The notes beneath the pieces are model-generated. The model was given only the letters and a program-made list of their open reading frames with translations. It ran no database searches and was not told the DNA's origin. This document shows, piece after piece, positions 22,345 to 33,149 of a stretch of DNA of 64,000 nt; the stretch's first letter is position 1, and every line of letters begins with the position of its first letter. This DNA is from Prorocentrum cordatum. Lineage: Eukaryota > Sar > Dinophyceae > Prorocentrales > Prorocentraceae. The DNA lies in contig CAUYUJ010020743.1 of NCBI GenBank assembly GCA_963575745.1, forward strand, positions 75,001 through 139,000, given 5' to 3'. A program made the translations under genes and the position numbers.

Positions 22345-22535
22345 ACGAGCGGCGAACATATCAGTGTCCTCGCCCTCGCGGCCTGGATTCCGGGGCGCAA
22401 TCCCGCGGATACGCGGTCGGACGGACACGTTCCGCGCGGGACATCCACGAAAGAACGCCCCGCATCCGCGGCGTCGCGGCCCAGGGGCCAGGCTGGCAAG
22501 GCCGCGGATATGGATATGCTCTTCGCCCACGATCT
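22345..22535. mobile_element. Foldback element FB4, copy 1
   Basis: CACGAGCGGCGAAC, then CTCGCGG, ATCCCGCGGATACGCGGTC and, after a spacer, GGTCGCGGCCCAGGGGCC-like sequence and CGCGGATATGGATATG as an inverted counterpart. A second, clearly related copy lies at 33885-34090. No protein recognised. Confidence 0.6.
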
Positions 22536-22609
22536 TACTCGTCCTCGGCTGGATGGTCGACGCTCGGTGCCCCGCCATCCCAGAACTCTCCCCCCAAAGC
22601 CCTCCCTCA

Positions 22610-22790
22610 AGAAGAACGAGGCGGAGGAGGAGGAGGACAAGGAGGAAGAGGAGGAGGAGGAGGAGGAGGAGGAGCAGGAGCAGGAGGAGGAGCAGGAGGA
22701 GGGGGAGGAGCAGGAGGAGGGGAGGAGGGGGAGGCGCGGGAGGAGGAGGCGGAGAAGGAGCAGCAGCAGCAGCAGAGGCAGAAGGACGGC
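22610..22790 (+). repeat. GGA/GCA purine-rich microsatellite
   Basis: Irregular GGA triplets with GCA interruptions and a short CAG run. All long frames crossing it (Gly-, Glu- or Leu-rich) are artefacts of the repeat. Confidence 0.9.
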
Positions 22791-23724
22791 GACGAGGACA
22801 AGGAGGACAGAAAAAAGGATACGTTTTTCGCCCACGAGGACACGCGCCTCGCGAGGAGGACGCGGAGGCCCAGCCGCCGCCGGACCCCTGCAGCGCGGTT
22901 GCTGCCGCCGCGCACGGCAGCCGGTCGCTCCTGCGGAAGGCAAGGAGCGGCGCACATGCGAGGACGCCAGCCTGCCATCGCTCGGACGCATCGCATCGAC
23001 AGGCCAGCAAAATGGGTGGGGTGGGTTTTGCAGCGGGGCGGAAGTGTCCGCCTCGGGAAAGTAGGGTGGACATTTCCGCAAAGGTATGGCAGCAGCAGCG
23101 ACGGCAAAGCAAGGCGGACATCGGCATCAGAGGAGCTTGAAAACCAGGGCGGGGTTCTCCGCCGTGCTTGCGAAATCGCCCACAATACGGCGAATCCGGA
23201 TACTTCACGTGTGCCGTTGGCCTCGACAGGCCGGCATGGTGGAGGGTTCTTTCTGAAGATACCACTGTGCACAGTATCTCTCCGCTCCGCCTCTGGCCCC
23301 ATCGTCGATGATACTCGTTCGATGCTGCACTGTAGGCAGGCAGTTTGGCCCGAAGAGCCCCTAGGAGGCGAAACGACCGAATACCTGCGTTGACGTCAGC
23401 ACGGTGGCCACGGGAGGCCAACTTCATCAGCGCCGTGTCAACGCCAGCGCACGGAGATATTTCAGTAGCAGCCAACTGGGGAAGGCCCCAGGCGAGGGAA
23501 ACGCACATCAATCACGCGCGAGTGGATATCCGGTACGCCATGTCGCTTGGCTGTGAAAAGTGAAGGGGGACGCGTCTACAATATCTGCTGTGCCGAAGCG
23601 TCTGTGGCGTGGGGCCCTGCGGCCAGAGGGGCTCGACCCAAGTCACTGGAGCCAGAGTGTGCACGACGCCCCTGCAGGCAAAGACGGGAGCACAGGTCCG
23701 CCACCGTGCCTGCACGGAGTGGGC

Positions 23725-23855
23725 GTGTTAGAAATCTTCCCACGAGCTCCGCGAATGATCCCACGAGCTCTGCAAACGAGCTCGTTAGAAAACTCCCACG
23801 AGCTCTGCGAATGATACCGTCAGAAAACTCCCAAGAGCTCTGCGAATGACGCCCC
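23725..23855 (+). repeat. Four degenerate copies of CACGAGCTCTGCGAATGA
   Basis: AAACTCCCACGAGCTC with CTGCGAATGA is repeated at roughly 30-45 bp spacing. The stretch from 22.8 to 25.1 kb otherwise shows no recognisable gene. Confidence 0.7.
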
Positions 23856-25127
23856 GCCCCCGATCACGGCAGCTCCACGGGGCATCGTTCCTGGATGGGC
23901 TGCCGGGCATGCAGAAAAAGCGCTGAACATGCGGAACGGAACGGGTCGTGGACCCTCGGGCCCTCGGGGACCGATGCTCCGTCCTGCGCCGTTGTTGACG
24001 GTCGTTGGGGCCCATAGATGGGGGCCAAAGACCTCCATTACCCGCGTTTTTCATGTCGACTTTCCTTGCCGCAAAACTGTCGTATTCCCCTGCAGCGAAG
24101 GATTCTGACACTGAAATCTCTGAGACCATCTGACATGCACCCAGCAGACCTCGAGCCACAGAAGGACCAACCTGCAATAGGCAAGCCCGTACGCGAAACC
24201 TTGGCTTGTGAAGCAAAACGAGGTGATATTACAATGAGGACGAGGCTGAAGAGGACGAGGGGGGGGGATAGGGGCTGGGTGAGCCTTCATGGAAGCTTCT
24301 GTGGACCTTCGCGACCCTATAATAAACGCGATGTCGACCGGATTTCATCCAAAATTCGACCAACCGTATTCACCCGTGCGTCAAGGCCTCGCCCAGATTT
24401 TGTCCAGATTTCGTCCAGATGTCGAACAAGTCCGACGAAATGCGGGCAAAAACGGCAAAACCACAAGGAATGTTGGGACCCTCTGAGGCTCCCATTAAGG
24501 GCCACGCAGAAGGTGGGGGGCAGCTTACTTCAGGACGGCGTGCTCCGACCATCAACGCATCCTGGAGCGCGTGTCGGACAGGGCTTCGGAGAGGCTGGAA
24601 ACACAGGCCTGGAATCACTGCGGACAGGACGATCAGAAACACGAAAAACGCCAGTGCCCCGACCACAAAAGCAAAGACCTCAGAGAAGCCCCGAGAAACC
24701 CCCAATCGGTTTGGCGACGTCTGCTACGGAAGAAGCAAGCCGCAACGACAACCGCAAAGCGCGAGGCCATGGGAATAAAACACAAGCGGATGGTTTCTCA
24801 GAAGGCTTGCACTACCCTGTTTCGAATCTGGCGCGGTCCCACGAAAGAAATACTGCTGGAAGCCCACAGCATGCAACACAACCGGGCCCAGCACACACAT
24901 GTGTTTCCAGCCTCCCCGTGAGGGGTGCCCGGCTTCGGGGGGCAACATTGACTTGGAATATGTGCCTGATCGCCGATCGATCTGTCGTGAGCCCAACGAA
25001 ACCGCGTGTTCCTGGGCCCCGATGGGCGATGACTGAGCAAGCGGGGGTCGATGGTCCCCCCTTGGGCCAGTCCCCCCCTGTCGGTGCCTCTGAGCATCTT
25101 GCCCTGACGCCCGACGTCGTGATGTTC

Positions 25128-25372
25128 CAACATCGTTGCCGTTGGCGTACAAAACGCCCACCAGGCATAATGGACAACGATGCTGCGTTCAGAACCAATT
25201 TCAATGTTGAAAACGGGGTTGCCTTGGCGGTGGAGGTTGGGGCGTTTTCTTTATGCCGATTCTTGCACCCCGACAACGGCCGCGAACGCAACATTGAACG
25301 GGGGGGTCCTACGGCGGCACCGTCAACGCAACGTCTGTGTGTGGGCGTTTCTTTACGCCAACGGCAACGTCA
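25128..25372. mobile_element. Inverted repeat upstream of LINE-C
   Basis: CGTTGCCGTTGGCGTAC with AAACGCCCACC at about 25133-25161 is repeated inverted at about 25342-25370 (GGGCGTTTCTTTACGCCAAC). GGCGTTTTCTTTATGCCG at about 25244 is a third related module. It lies about 110 bp before the RT frame and may be a foldback element or a 5' UTR structure. Confidence 0.5.
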
Positions 25373-25479
25373 TACTGTCCACCTGACACAGTGGCTGCTA
25401 AAAACGGAAAACAGCCGGCTTGGCAGGAGCAGCACCTCGACATTCGTGTCCAGACATATTTGGGGAGTTGCAAGCAAAG

Positions 25480-26667
25480 ATGGCGCAGGCGCGCGTGTCG
25501 CAGACCGAGTCAACCTACGTGCTGTCCTTGGACCTGGAGCAGTGTTACGACGGGCTTGACTTGCACAACCTGCTGGAATTGACCAACCACCTGGGCTTGG
25601 ACTTCTGCGGGCAAGTCCTGCGGAATTACCCGAACCTGTCCCGCATTCTGATCGTTGATCACCAGCCGACGGACGTCGTGCTGCAGGGCACCAACCTCGT
25701 CGGCGTCTCGCAGGGCTGTCCTATGGCGTGCTTGTTGTGTAACTTAGCTTCGGTCATGTGGCACGTGGCTGTAGAGAGGGCGGTCACCGCGGCGACGATC
25801 TTCTCCTACCTCGACGACAGGTTCATCCTGGCGCACTCGTGGCAAGAGGTCGCGGCTGCGGCTGCCACACGCGGGATTGACCGTGCCATTGGTCCAGACC
25901 TGAACGTGCCGAAGTGCGCCCACGGGGTGGTCACGGCCACCGGGGCGCGCGCCCCCGAGTGTGGCCACCCCGAGCTGCGAGTTATTCAAATTCGGCGTAC
26001 CTTCAGACATGTGGATATTGATCTAATCTTGGGCTCACCAGTGGCAACGCCCGTCGCTGCTAGAGGCCTGCAACAGTTTCGAAATCGACTTGACGTCGTC
26101 AAAATCTTGCCACAGGCACAGCGTGGCGCTGGTGTCGCCAACGCCGTGGCGGCGCTCTGGTGCGACGGCGGCTACGCTTCTACAACGACCCAGATGTCGG
26201 ACGTTGCTTCCTGGGCCGCCGTATCTTTGATGGGCAACGCATCGCCAGGCAGAGTGGGCCGGAGATCGCGTGACCTCACCAACCTGCTTGGACTGGGCGC
26301 GCACCGAACGCACTTGACGTGCGCGGCTGTCTACGCGGCGATCCGCATGTTCTACCGCGTCGTCTTGGCCAACATTGTACCTCTGTGCGCTTGGCGCTCC
26401 TGGCGGGCACAGCGACGACTTCACAAATTTGGACCGTTTGCTCTTCTGGATCGAGCTTGTCGGGCGCTGGGCATTGAGTGGCGCACCACCACCTCTGCCA
26501 AGACCACCCACTACGCTTTCACGCTCAGCATTCGCCCCGAGCTGCCTGCCGAAGCTGATCGGCGCGACTATCTACGACCGCGCAAAACTGCTCGGATAGA
26601 CGATCGGAGTCACGACCTGCGTGTCTTCCCGCGGAGCTGCTTTGCAGAGCGGGAGGCCGCCCGCTAG
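25480..26667 (+). pseudogene. LINE-C reverse transcriptase palm, 5' truncated
   Basis: 395 codons from the first ATG at 25480. Counting in the same frame from 25420: motif A LSLDLEQCYDGLD (Asp38), motif B GVSQGCPMACLLCNLA (95-110), motif C FSYLDDRF (Asp132-Asp133). All three catalytic aspartates are present. The conserved finger motifs that should precede motif A are absent, because only about 17 residues lie between the ATG and motif A. The frame ends at TAG 26665-26667 but continues in phase (PKDFGGLHWGLSEV) for 212 more codons, so this stop looks like a nonsense mutation. The C-terminal half is thumb-like with no clear motif. Confidence 0.8.
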
Positions 26668-27303
26668 CCCAAGGACTTCGGTGGCCTGCACTGGGGTCTG
26701 TCTGAAGTGCGTGAGGCACGAGAGCACATGTTCGGCGCGCAGCTGCACTACGGCGGCCCTGCGCTCACCACTGGCGGTATCTGGACCTCCCTGAGCAAGA
26801 CCCGCATCCCGAACCACGACGACGACGAGATCTGCGTCCGCTGCAAGGGCGCGGTCGAGACCACCATGCACAGATTGTGGAGCTGCCCGTGCATTGCGAC
26901 TGCACGCGGTGTGCTTGATGCACGCGTACCCAGGAATAACTATCCTGACGGCCTTCCCCCTTGCTTGGCGCGGTGCGGACTGATCCCACGCGGTTTGGGA
27001 ACGAGCACGACGCCGTCCTTGGAGGAGGCGAAATACGTTTCGGAGCACCTCCTGCACGTGAACGCCGTTGCTGCTCTGGCTTGTGCCGCGCAGCGTCGCC
27101 AACAACCAGTTCTGCTTGAATTGGATCCGTGCCGCTCCCAACCAGCGGAGCACATATGTCGTGCTGCTCCTCCGCCTTTGCCCCGCGGCGGCAGACGGGG
27201 GGCCTGGTGGAGCACCTCTGGCAGGCCTGCGCGGGGACCAGCCTCCACGGCAGCCTGCCCCAGGAGATTTCCGAGCACGCGATGCCCTCGTGCTTTCTTG
27301 TGA
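26668..27303 (+). pseudogene. LINE-C zinc-finger segment after in-frame TAG
   Basis: Same frame as the RT. Contains ICVRCKGAVETTMHRLWSCP, a C-x2-C...H...C pattern like the zf-RVT finger found between RT and RNase H in many plant and protist LINEs. The frame loses sense at about 27150, where a frameshift leads into the RNase H frame. Confidence 0.7.
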
Positions 27304-27700
27304 TGGTTCGGCGACCACCGGGCCGAATACAGACGTGTCTGGGTGGGGATTCACTGTCACCTCATCCTCGTCGGCTTTGCTCCTGGATTACTGTGGGCCC
27401 ACCATCGTGGACCCGAATGAACTTGGATAGATCCGTGCATATCATCATTCCAATAATGTTATAGAATTGTCTGCTATATTTGTCGCTTTGTCGTGGATTC
27501 GTGATCATGCGGCGCACCCGGGCGAGGACGAACCTTCGACTTGTTTTTCGTGCTCGTCGTGTGTTTGATCAGGTTGCTTCTCATATTGTCTTCAGGAAAG
27601 TGGAAAGCCATACAGGGCAATACTTGAACGAGCGTGCTGATCATCTGGCCGATTGTGGCGCCAATGGGATCTTATGTGGCCCTGCTGATGTCCATCGCTG
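27180..27700 (+). pseudogene. LINE-C RNase H, frameshifted
   Basis: Pieces in three frames: LSCDGSATTGP and DVSGWGFTV (first Asp, ending about 27430), HHSNNVIELSAIFVALSW (Glu motif, about 27446-27500), and VFRKVESHTGQYLNERADHL (His and last Asp, about 27590-27650). Together they spell an RNase H with conserved residues but with at least two frameshifts. The segment is less GC-rich than its surroundings. Confidence 0.75.
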
Positions 27701-28160
27701 GGCTGGCCTTGCTGGCTAACCCCTTTGCTGCCCGAGGACTGGCAGCCCCAGTCCAGTCTCCACGCGCGCCAACAGCGGCATGCCCTCGAACTCGAGCTCA
27801 GGGAGGCCTGCTTCGGGCCCCGTGGCCGTCACCGGAGACGCTCGGGGACAGACGGCGGGCCCCCGGGCAGGAGACCGAGGGGTCCGAGGCTCACGCGGAA
27901 GAGAGGCCAGACCATCCAAGGTCCGGGCCCCGCTTCCCGCAACAGCAGAAGCACAAAGAGGAAAACAGGCAAAACATGCACACGGCGGGAGCTCCGCCAC
28001 CAGAGGCCCTCCGCAGGGGGGCCCAGCCCTGGGGCCCCGAGATACGTCCGCTGATTTCTGGTGTGGGGACGTCGCGCTCTCCATGGCGAAGCCATCGAAG
28101 CCCGAGAAACCCTGGGCGCCCTGGAGGCAGGCAGGGTGCTTCCTGGCAAGGACTCCCACT

Positions 28161-28347
28161 GCAAACACAGACTTGCGAAGCTCCGCGCGGAGTTCTTGGA
28201 TCGGCGCTGGACCCCCCCCCCTACCTGGCGCGCGCAGCGCACCAGTGGCGGCGTCGGAGGCGCCACCAGGGGAGCCCAGCGCCGACCCAAGAAGCCCGCG
28301 CGGATCTCCGACAAACTCTGTTTATGCCGTTCTTTCTTCTTCGAGCA
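28161..28347. mobile_element. Palindromic GC-rich element FB5, copy a
   Basis: Left arm CTCCGCGCGGAGTTCTTGGA followed by TCGGCGCTGGACCCCC; right arm CCCAGCGCCGACCCAAGAAG followed by CCCGCGCGGA. The centre is a GCGC-rich palindrome. The right outer end carries CTGTTTATG and TTTCTTCTTCGA, shared with copies c, d and g. At least seven copies or partial copies lie in the window. Confidence 0.75.
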
Positions 28348-28689
28348 CTGGCGCCGCCGCCGCGTCGACGCGGCGAGAGTCTGCCTTGGGAGCATCGGAT
28401 GTCCAGGTCGGACCTCGGGGCAGATCCGCCAGAGGGCGGCGGACGATGTGGCCATGCCCAAGGGGGGATCACCTCGGGGGGGTCGTCACTTCCCCGAGGA
28501 AGCGCCACCTCGTCGCGGAAGCGGGCCCCCACCAGCACTGCAGAGCCCCCCTATTACGACCCCCAACGCCCCAACACCTCCTCAAGCTTCGATCCTGAAA
28601 CCTCGCCTCCCGGGAGGAGCCGGCGACCCCCAAGTGGTGACCCCCGGTTGGCACTGCCGGAAACGAGGAGGGTCCTCTTGAGGCCGCCC

Positions 28690-28880
28690 AGATGAGGTCG
28701 GAGCAGGCGGGGTCGGAAGATCGCGCCGCATCGTCGATGCATCGCCAGTGCATCGGCGATGCGTCGGCGACGTCGGCGTGGAGACCATCGGGCTCCACAT
28801 CGAGCCGCTTCGCCGATGCATCGGCGAGGGGGCGAGACCCTCTGACCCCATCGGCTCGGACAGTATCCAAGAGGCCCAGC
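28690..28880. mobile_element. Foldback element FB2, copy 2
   Basis: GAGGCCGCCCAGATGAGGTC, GATCGCGCCGCATCG and several GATGCATCG palindromes; the right end TCTGACCCCATCGGCTCGGA is inverted relative to the left arm. Same family as 18478 and 49196. Confidence 0.65.
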
Positions 28881-29089
28881 CTGGTGAGGCCCCCTAGGGG
28901 TGCCCCCGCTTTCCAGGGGTCCGGGTGGGCCTCGCGCGCTGCCCCGAGAGGGCGCGAGGTCCTGGCAGAGGGGCGTCGTTCTTCGAGCCGGATCGAGCGG
29001 CGAAGGTCCTGGGGCCCGCAAAAAGGCGAAGACGCCCAGCTCGAAAAAGTTGACATGCCAGCATCTCAGAGAGGGGGAGGGGGGGGGGC

Positions 29090-29225
29090 GCAGTCGACCG
29101 CCCGGGGACGGGGAAGAGGGAGAGGAGGAGGAGGAGCACGAGGAGGAGGAGGAGGAGCAGGAGGAGCAGGAGGAGGAGGAGGAGGAGGAGGAGGAGCACG
29201 AGAAGGAGGACGAGGAGGAGGGCCA
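29090..29225 (+). repeat. GGA microsatellite
   Basis: About 110 bp of GGA/GCA/CGA triplets on the plus strand, giving spurious Glu- and Gly-rich frames. Confidence 0.9.
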
Positions 29226-29311
29226 CCGACACGACGGCGACGACGAACGCCGACGGCGAGGACTGCAGACGCAGCGGTGACACCCGCCGGCACAGCCAGA
29301 GGCGAGGATGG

Positions 29312-29460
29312 GGGAACAAACACTGACATAAACAGAATAGCTCGGCAGTCCGCGCGGATTCCTCGGATCGGCGCTGGAGCCACGCTGGCGGCGCCTCCTT
29401 CGCCGCCACTGGCGCGCTCCGTGCGCCAGGGGCGGACCTCCGAGCTTTCCTGTTCGTGCC
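29312..29460. mobile_element. Palindromic GC-rich element FB5, copy b (partial)
   Basis: Left arm with GACATAAACAGAATAG, AGTCCGCGCGGATTCC and TCGGATCGGCGCTGGA, then the GCGC-rich centre. The right arm is diverged (GCGGACCTCCGAGC). CATAAACA here matches the inverse of TGTTTATG at the right end of copy a. Confidence 0.65.
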
Positions 29461-29884
29461 AGCGCCCGTTCTCCCGGAGGGGGGTCCTCGCGGCCAGCGC
29501 GGGCGGCCGCACGCCCTGCTGCGGCGCCGCTCGCGGCTGCAGCATCGCGAGGGCGCGGGATCGGGCGCGCGCGCGCGCGAGCGCGCGGTGCGCTCGCGAG
29601 CGGCGGCCTCTGGAGCCGCGGCGGGAAGAGCGAGGCGCGCGCCGCGCGGTGCGTACGCGCGCGGCCACTGGAGCCGCGGCGGGAGCAGCGAGGCGGCAGA
29701 CCCCCCGCCCCCTCGGCCCCAGGGAGGGGGGGGGCCACGCACTCTCCCGGGAAGAGAGACGCTCCGCCTGGCGCCCTCCTGGTCCCCCTCGGGTCCTCGT
29801 CCTCCTGCTGCAAGACATGCCCCCTCTAGCCTCGATCCTCTGCCCTCCTGCTCGGCACCCGATCCTCGACCCTCGATCTTCGAT

Positions 29885-30073
29885 TCGCCTCCTCCTCCTC
29901 CTCCTCCTCCTCCTCCTCCTCCTCCTCCTCCTCCTCCTCCGCCTCTTCGATCATCGATCATCGAGTCCCCCCACGGGGGAGGCTGTCAGGGGCCGTCGGA
30001 AGCCGACGGGGAGGTCGGGGGATGGCGGGAAGATGCGGAGCTTGTCGGGGGGAGCGAGGCGCCTCCTCCCATC

Positions 30074-30122
<49 letters not shown>

Positions 30123-30144
30123 CATATATATATATATATGTATT

Positions 30145-30175
<31 letters not shown>

Positions 30176-30240
30176 CGCTCTCTCTTTCTCTCTCTCGCTA
30201 TCTCTCTCTCTCTCTCTCGCTCTCCTCTGCTCCAGCCGTG
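29885..30240. repeat. CTC, CT and TA microsatellites
   Basis: Perfect CTC (about 29887-29940), CT (about 30071-30118 and 30147-30230) and a short TA run (about 30119-30142). The long open frames over 28.7-30.7 kb depend on these repeats and on extreme GC content. Confidence 0.95.
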
Positions 30241-30659
30241 GCGGTGAGGGCAGGAGGCCCAGAGGCCCAGAGATGCCCCAGAGCCCCGACCCCAGAGCCT
30301 CGCCCACCGACGCCTCGAGCCTCGAGCCTCGACCCTCGAGAAGGGATGCCCGCGCACAGCCGAGCCCTCGAAAACTCGCACCCTCGATCCGTCGACCCCT
30401 CGAACGTCGAGCCAAGAAGGCCTCGACTCCTCGACCTCCCGGCTTCGCCGACCTCTCCTCTGGGAGAGCTCCAAGCAATACACCACCAGCCCTGGCCAGG
30501 CCTATCTCGGGGGCGTCCAAAAGAGGGGCGTCCAAGAGGGGGGGGGCGCAAATCATGGCCGACGGCACGCGCGCGGCCCAAGGGGGGGGCCGGGGACGCA
30601 TTGAAATAAGACGAGGCGCCATGAAATCTGGAGAGATACCATGGCTCCCGTCATGATAA

Positions 30660-30745
30660 CCACCCACCCCTAGTCATCACCCACCCCTTGGCCGCCCCCG
30701 ACTATCACCCACCCCTAGTCATCACCCACCTCTTGGCCGCCCCCG
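30660..30745 (+). repeat. Short tandem repeat ACCCACCCCTAGTCATC
   Basis: CACCCACCCCTAGTCATC and CTTGGCCGCCCCC modules repeated two to four times. Confidence 0.75.
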
Positions 30746-30757
30746 TGGGCACTGGAC

Positions 30758-30801
30758 TGGTGTACAGGCCTTCCTGGCCCAGGCCAGGAGGTCTGTACAC
30801 C
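30758..30801. other. Near-perfect hairpin
   Basis: GGTGTACAG and CCTTCCTGGCC pair with GGCCAGGAGG and CTGTACACC across a loop of about two bases, with small asymmetries. Stem of about 20 bp. No coding context; role unknown. Confidence 0.6.
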
Positions 30802-31015
30802 GATGCAGGGCCCAGGAAGTGCTTGGCCAGACTGGTGGTATAGTTGGCGTCCGACGTCTCCTCCTCGCCCTCTCACCCTCGAACGATCGCCCCAACGCGG
30901 CAGCGGCGCGGCAAATCCGACCGAGCTGAACACGGCTGCGTGCGGCCAACCGGGACGCGGCCGAACCGACAAAACCGCGGACACCCTTCTGGCGGCGCGC
31001 AGAGGAGGGCGACGA

Positions 31016-31016
31016 C

Positions 31017-31087
<71 letters not shown>

Positions 31088-31092
31088 AACGA
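31016..31092. repeat. GAC microsatellite
   Basis: About 22 perfect GAC triplets followed by AAC/GAT variants. Confidence 0.95.
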
Positions 31093-31195
31093 TGACGACG
31101 ACGACGGCGGCGACGCTCCTGCCTCACAGGGGGCGCACAGGTCGGCGGCCGTGAGGGGGGCAAAACCCTTTTGGGGACGGGGGGGAGGTCCACTC

Positions 31196-31305
31196 TTGGC
31201 GGCGCGCAAAGGGGGATAGGGGGAGGGGCGAAGGCTTCTTAGTAGCAGAGGTGTTTCTAGGAATCCTTCCCTCCGTCCCCCCTACCCCCCGTCGCGCGTG
31301 GCCGA
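31196..31305. mobile_element. Foldback element FB1, copy 3 (short)
   Basis: TTGGCGGCGCGC at the left and GCGCGTGGCCGA at the right. Inner arms GGGGGAGGGGCGAAGGCTTC and its diverged inverse CCTTCCCTCCGTCCCCCC. The central loop of copies 1 and 2 is missing, giving 110 bp. Confidence 0.65.
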
Positions 31306-31683
31306 GTTCTTGCCTCCTTTCCCCTTAGCACGGAGACTCCCAGAGAAGCACCTCCGAGATCATCCAGTAAAATCTGGAGCAAATCGTGCACGCTTCAGCG
31401 CGAGTCGAAGGACAGCAGAAGTCGTCACTCCATTAACGAGAAGAGACAGGTGCACCACCTGCACCCCCACGCAGAAGAGCGCCACGGCTCGCGGAGGTCG
31501 GTGCGGCAGCCGCGGCAGGCAATCCCCCAGCAGCAGGGCCTCGCCGTGCCAGTACTCCTGGTCGCGGTCCGCCTTAAGCGCGTCTATCCTGGACTTGGTC
31601 CTGCCCCCCCCCCTCCCGCAGCAGGAGCAAGGAAGGGCGACGCCACCACCACTAGCGCGAGGAGCCAGACGTGACGAGGTATC

Positions 31684-31993
31684 GACACACGCCCATACTC
31701 GTAGGGAGGTCGGAGGGAGGAGGATTGGCTATGGATATGGTCTGGGCGCGGGTCGTCGGACCCATGGGGAGGCTCCCGTTCGAGCCCGAGCGGGGACCCC
31801 CCTCCCACAACACGCACCCATAGCCGCTCCGCCACAACTACGGATATGGGTGCGCGTTGTTCGTTCATCACAGAAGATCGGCACGAGCGAAGTGGGCACG
31901 GAGAGAACGGAAACAAAGACCACCACCAGCACCCACACCCATAGCCAATCATCCTCCCTCCGTACCCCCATGGGTATGAGCGTGTGTGCGGGG
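31684..31993. mobile_element. Nested foldback element (about 310 bp)
   Basis: The outer arm at about 31684-31740 (GGAGGGAGGAGGATTGGCTA inside) is inverted at about 31935-31993 (TAGCCAATCATCCTCCCTCC). A second pair lies inside: ACAACACGCACCCATAGCCG (about 31808) against CGGATATGGGTGCGCGTTGT (about 31841). Two nested inverted repeats suggest a long hairpin or a foldback transposon. Confidence 0.6.
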
Positions 31994-32337
31994 GGTGGGG
32001 CGTGAGTGCGCGCGTGCGTGGCTGTGTGTGTGTGTGTTTGCACGCGTTCCTCTCCCGCCGCCACATGAGGCTGGTGTACATGACGCGCCGTTGACGGCAC
32101 CACCAAGCACAGCATTTTGCTTCTTCCGGTACTTCGCCGCCGGGTTCCTGTCCAACGCGTTCCTTTGCAAGCACATCGTCTTCGGCACCGCCTGACCCCG
32201 GGGCGTTGTCCCCTCCTGGCCTTGACGTGAGGCCCCTCCTTCTGCCCCCCCCTCTTTGTTAATTCAAGCTGTGCGCGGCCCGCTTAGCTTCGACTGGAAG
32301 AGGTGCGCTCTCGACCCGCGAATCCAAAAATGTGTTT

Positions 32338-32412
32338 GCACGCGTGCGTGGGTGCGTGCGTGCGCGCGCGTGCGTGCGTGCGTGCACGTGTGCGTGTATG
32401 TGTATGTGTGTT
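32338..32412 (+). repeat. GTGCGT / GTGTAT microsatellite
   Basis: Alternating purine-pyrimidine run of GTGCGT then GTGTAT units. A related GTGTGTGC run lies at 31980-32040. Confidence 0.9.
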
Positions 32413-32436
32413 GTGCATTTCCCTCTTACTCCCCCA

Positions 32437-32955
32437 GTGGTGTGGCAACCGCATCGCCTGTGCCGCTCCCCCTCCTGGCTGTGCTCGGCCGCCGCCGAGT
32501 CCCGCCCGCCCTTCGGCTGTCTTCGCCCTCTGCTCTTCGCCTCCTCGCCGCCCGCGTCGCCTGCGTTCCGCCCTCCGCGCCTCCCGCCGCGCCTCGCAGG
32601 CCTTCCGGTCTCCGCGCCTCGCCGCCCCCCATGGGCTACGCTCGCCCACCCACCTGCTGGCCCTCCCAGCTCAGCGCCGCTCCCCTCTGGTGGCGTGGCT
32701 CTCCCTCTCCGTCCTTTGTCCTTCGCCTTCTCGCAGGCCTGCGTTCGCCGTGCTAGTGCAGCGCTCTCACTGCAGCCTGCGCTCTGCCATTCACGCCTCC
32801 AGCCGCGCCTCGTAGGCCCTCAGGTCTCGGCGCTTCGACCCACCCCTGGGTCCGCCTGCTCGGCCGGCTCCCCCATCAGTGCGGTAACCGCATCGCATTT
32901 GCTGCTCCCCAAACTGGCTTTACCCGGCCGCCGCTGGGCTGCCTTCCCCCCCGAG
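32437..32955 (+). repeat. Dispersed duplicate segments around AACCGCATCGC
   Basis: CCCCCAGTGGTGTGGCAACC (32437) and CCCCATCAGTGCGGTAACCG (about 32870) begin two diverged copies that share AACCGCATCGC and a later GGCCGCCGC. The intervening sequence is GC-rich and shows no recognisable protein. Confidence 0.5.
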
Positions 32956-33149
32956 CTGTTGCCCGGCGCCGCGGCTGGTTCTCCCCCCTCGGCGCTCCTC
33001 CCGCCGCAGCTGGTAACTTGCCTGAGCGGGCCCGGCTTCCCCTCTCCCCGTCGCGCCGGGGTCTTCCTCCTCCTGCGTGCATTGCGGCCGAATTTGCATC
33101 TCGTGCGCCCCCTGATGCCTGATAGCCGGAGCAGTCACCCTCTGCCCAG

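Larger units (their letters stand above)
25480..27720 (+). mobile_element. LINE-C remnant: RT, zinc finger, RNase H
   Basis: Plus-strand retroelement remnant with RT palm and thumb (25480-26667), a Cys/His zinc-finger region (about 26800-26900) and RNase H (about 27270-27700), in the usual RT-then-RNase-H order. No endonuclease or RT finger region is seen upstream, suggesting 5' truncation, which is typical of incomplete target-primed reverse transcription. Its RT is not closely similar to those of LINE-A or LINE-B. Confidence 0.8.

Noticed and set aside
22098-23511. Frames of 300-430 codons on both strands
   Set aside because: Depend on the GGA/GCA tract and FB4; no conserved motif outside the repeats.
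24018-25559. 513-codon plus-strand frame before LINE-C
   Set aside because: No motif recognised; ends inside the RT in a different frame and crosses the inverted repeat at 25.1-25.4 kb. Likely chance.
28692-30656. 654-codon open frame on the plus strand
   Set aside because: It crosses FB2, FB5, GGA, CTC and CT repeats and reads as repeat translations; extreme GC content and triplet repeats remove stops. No protein motif.
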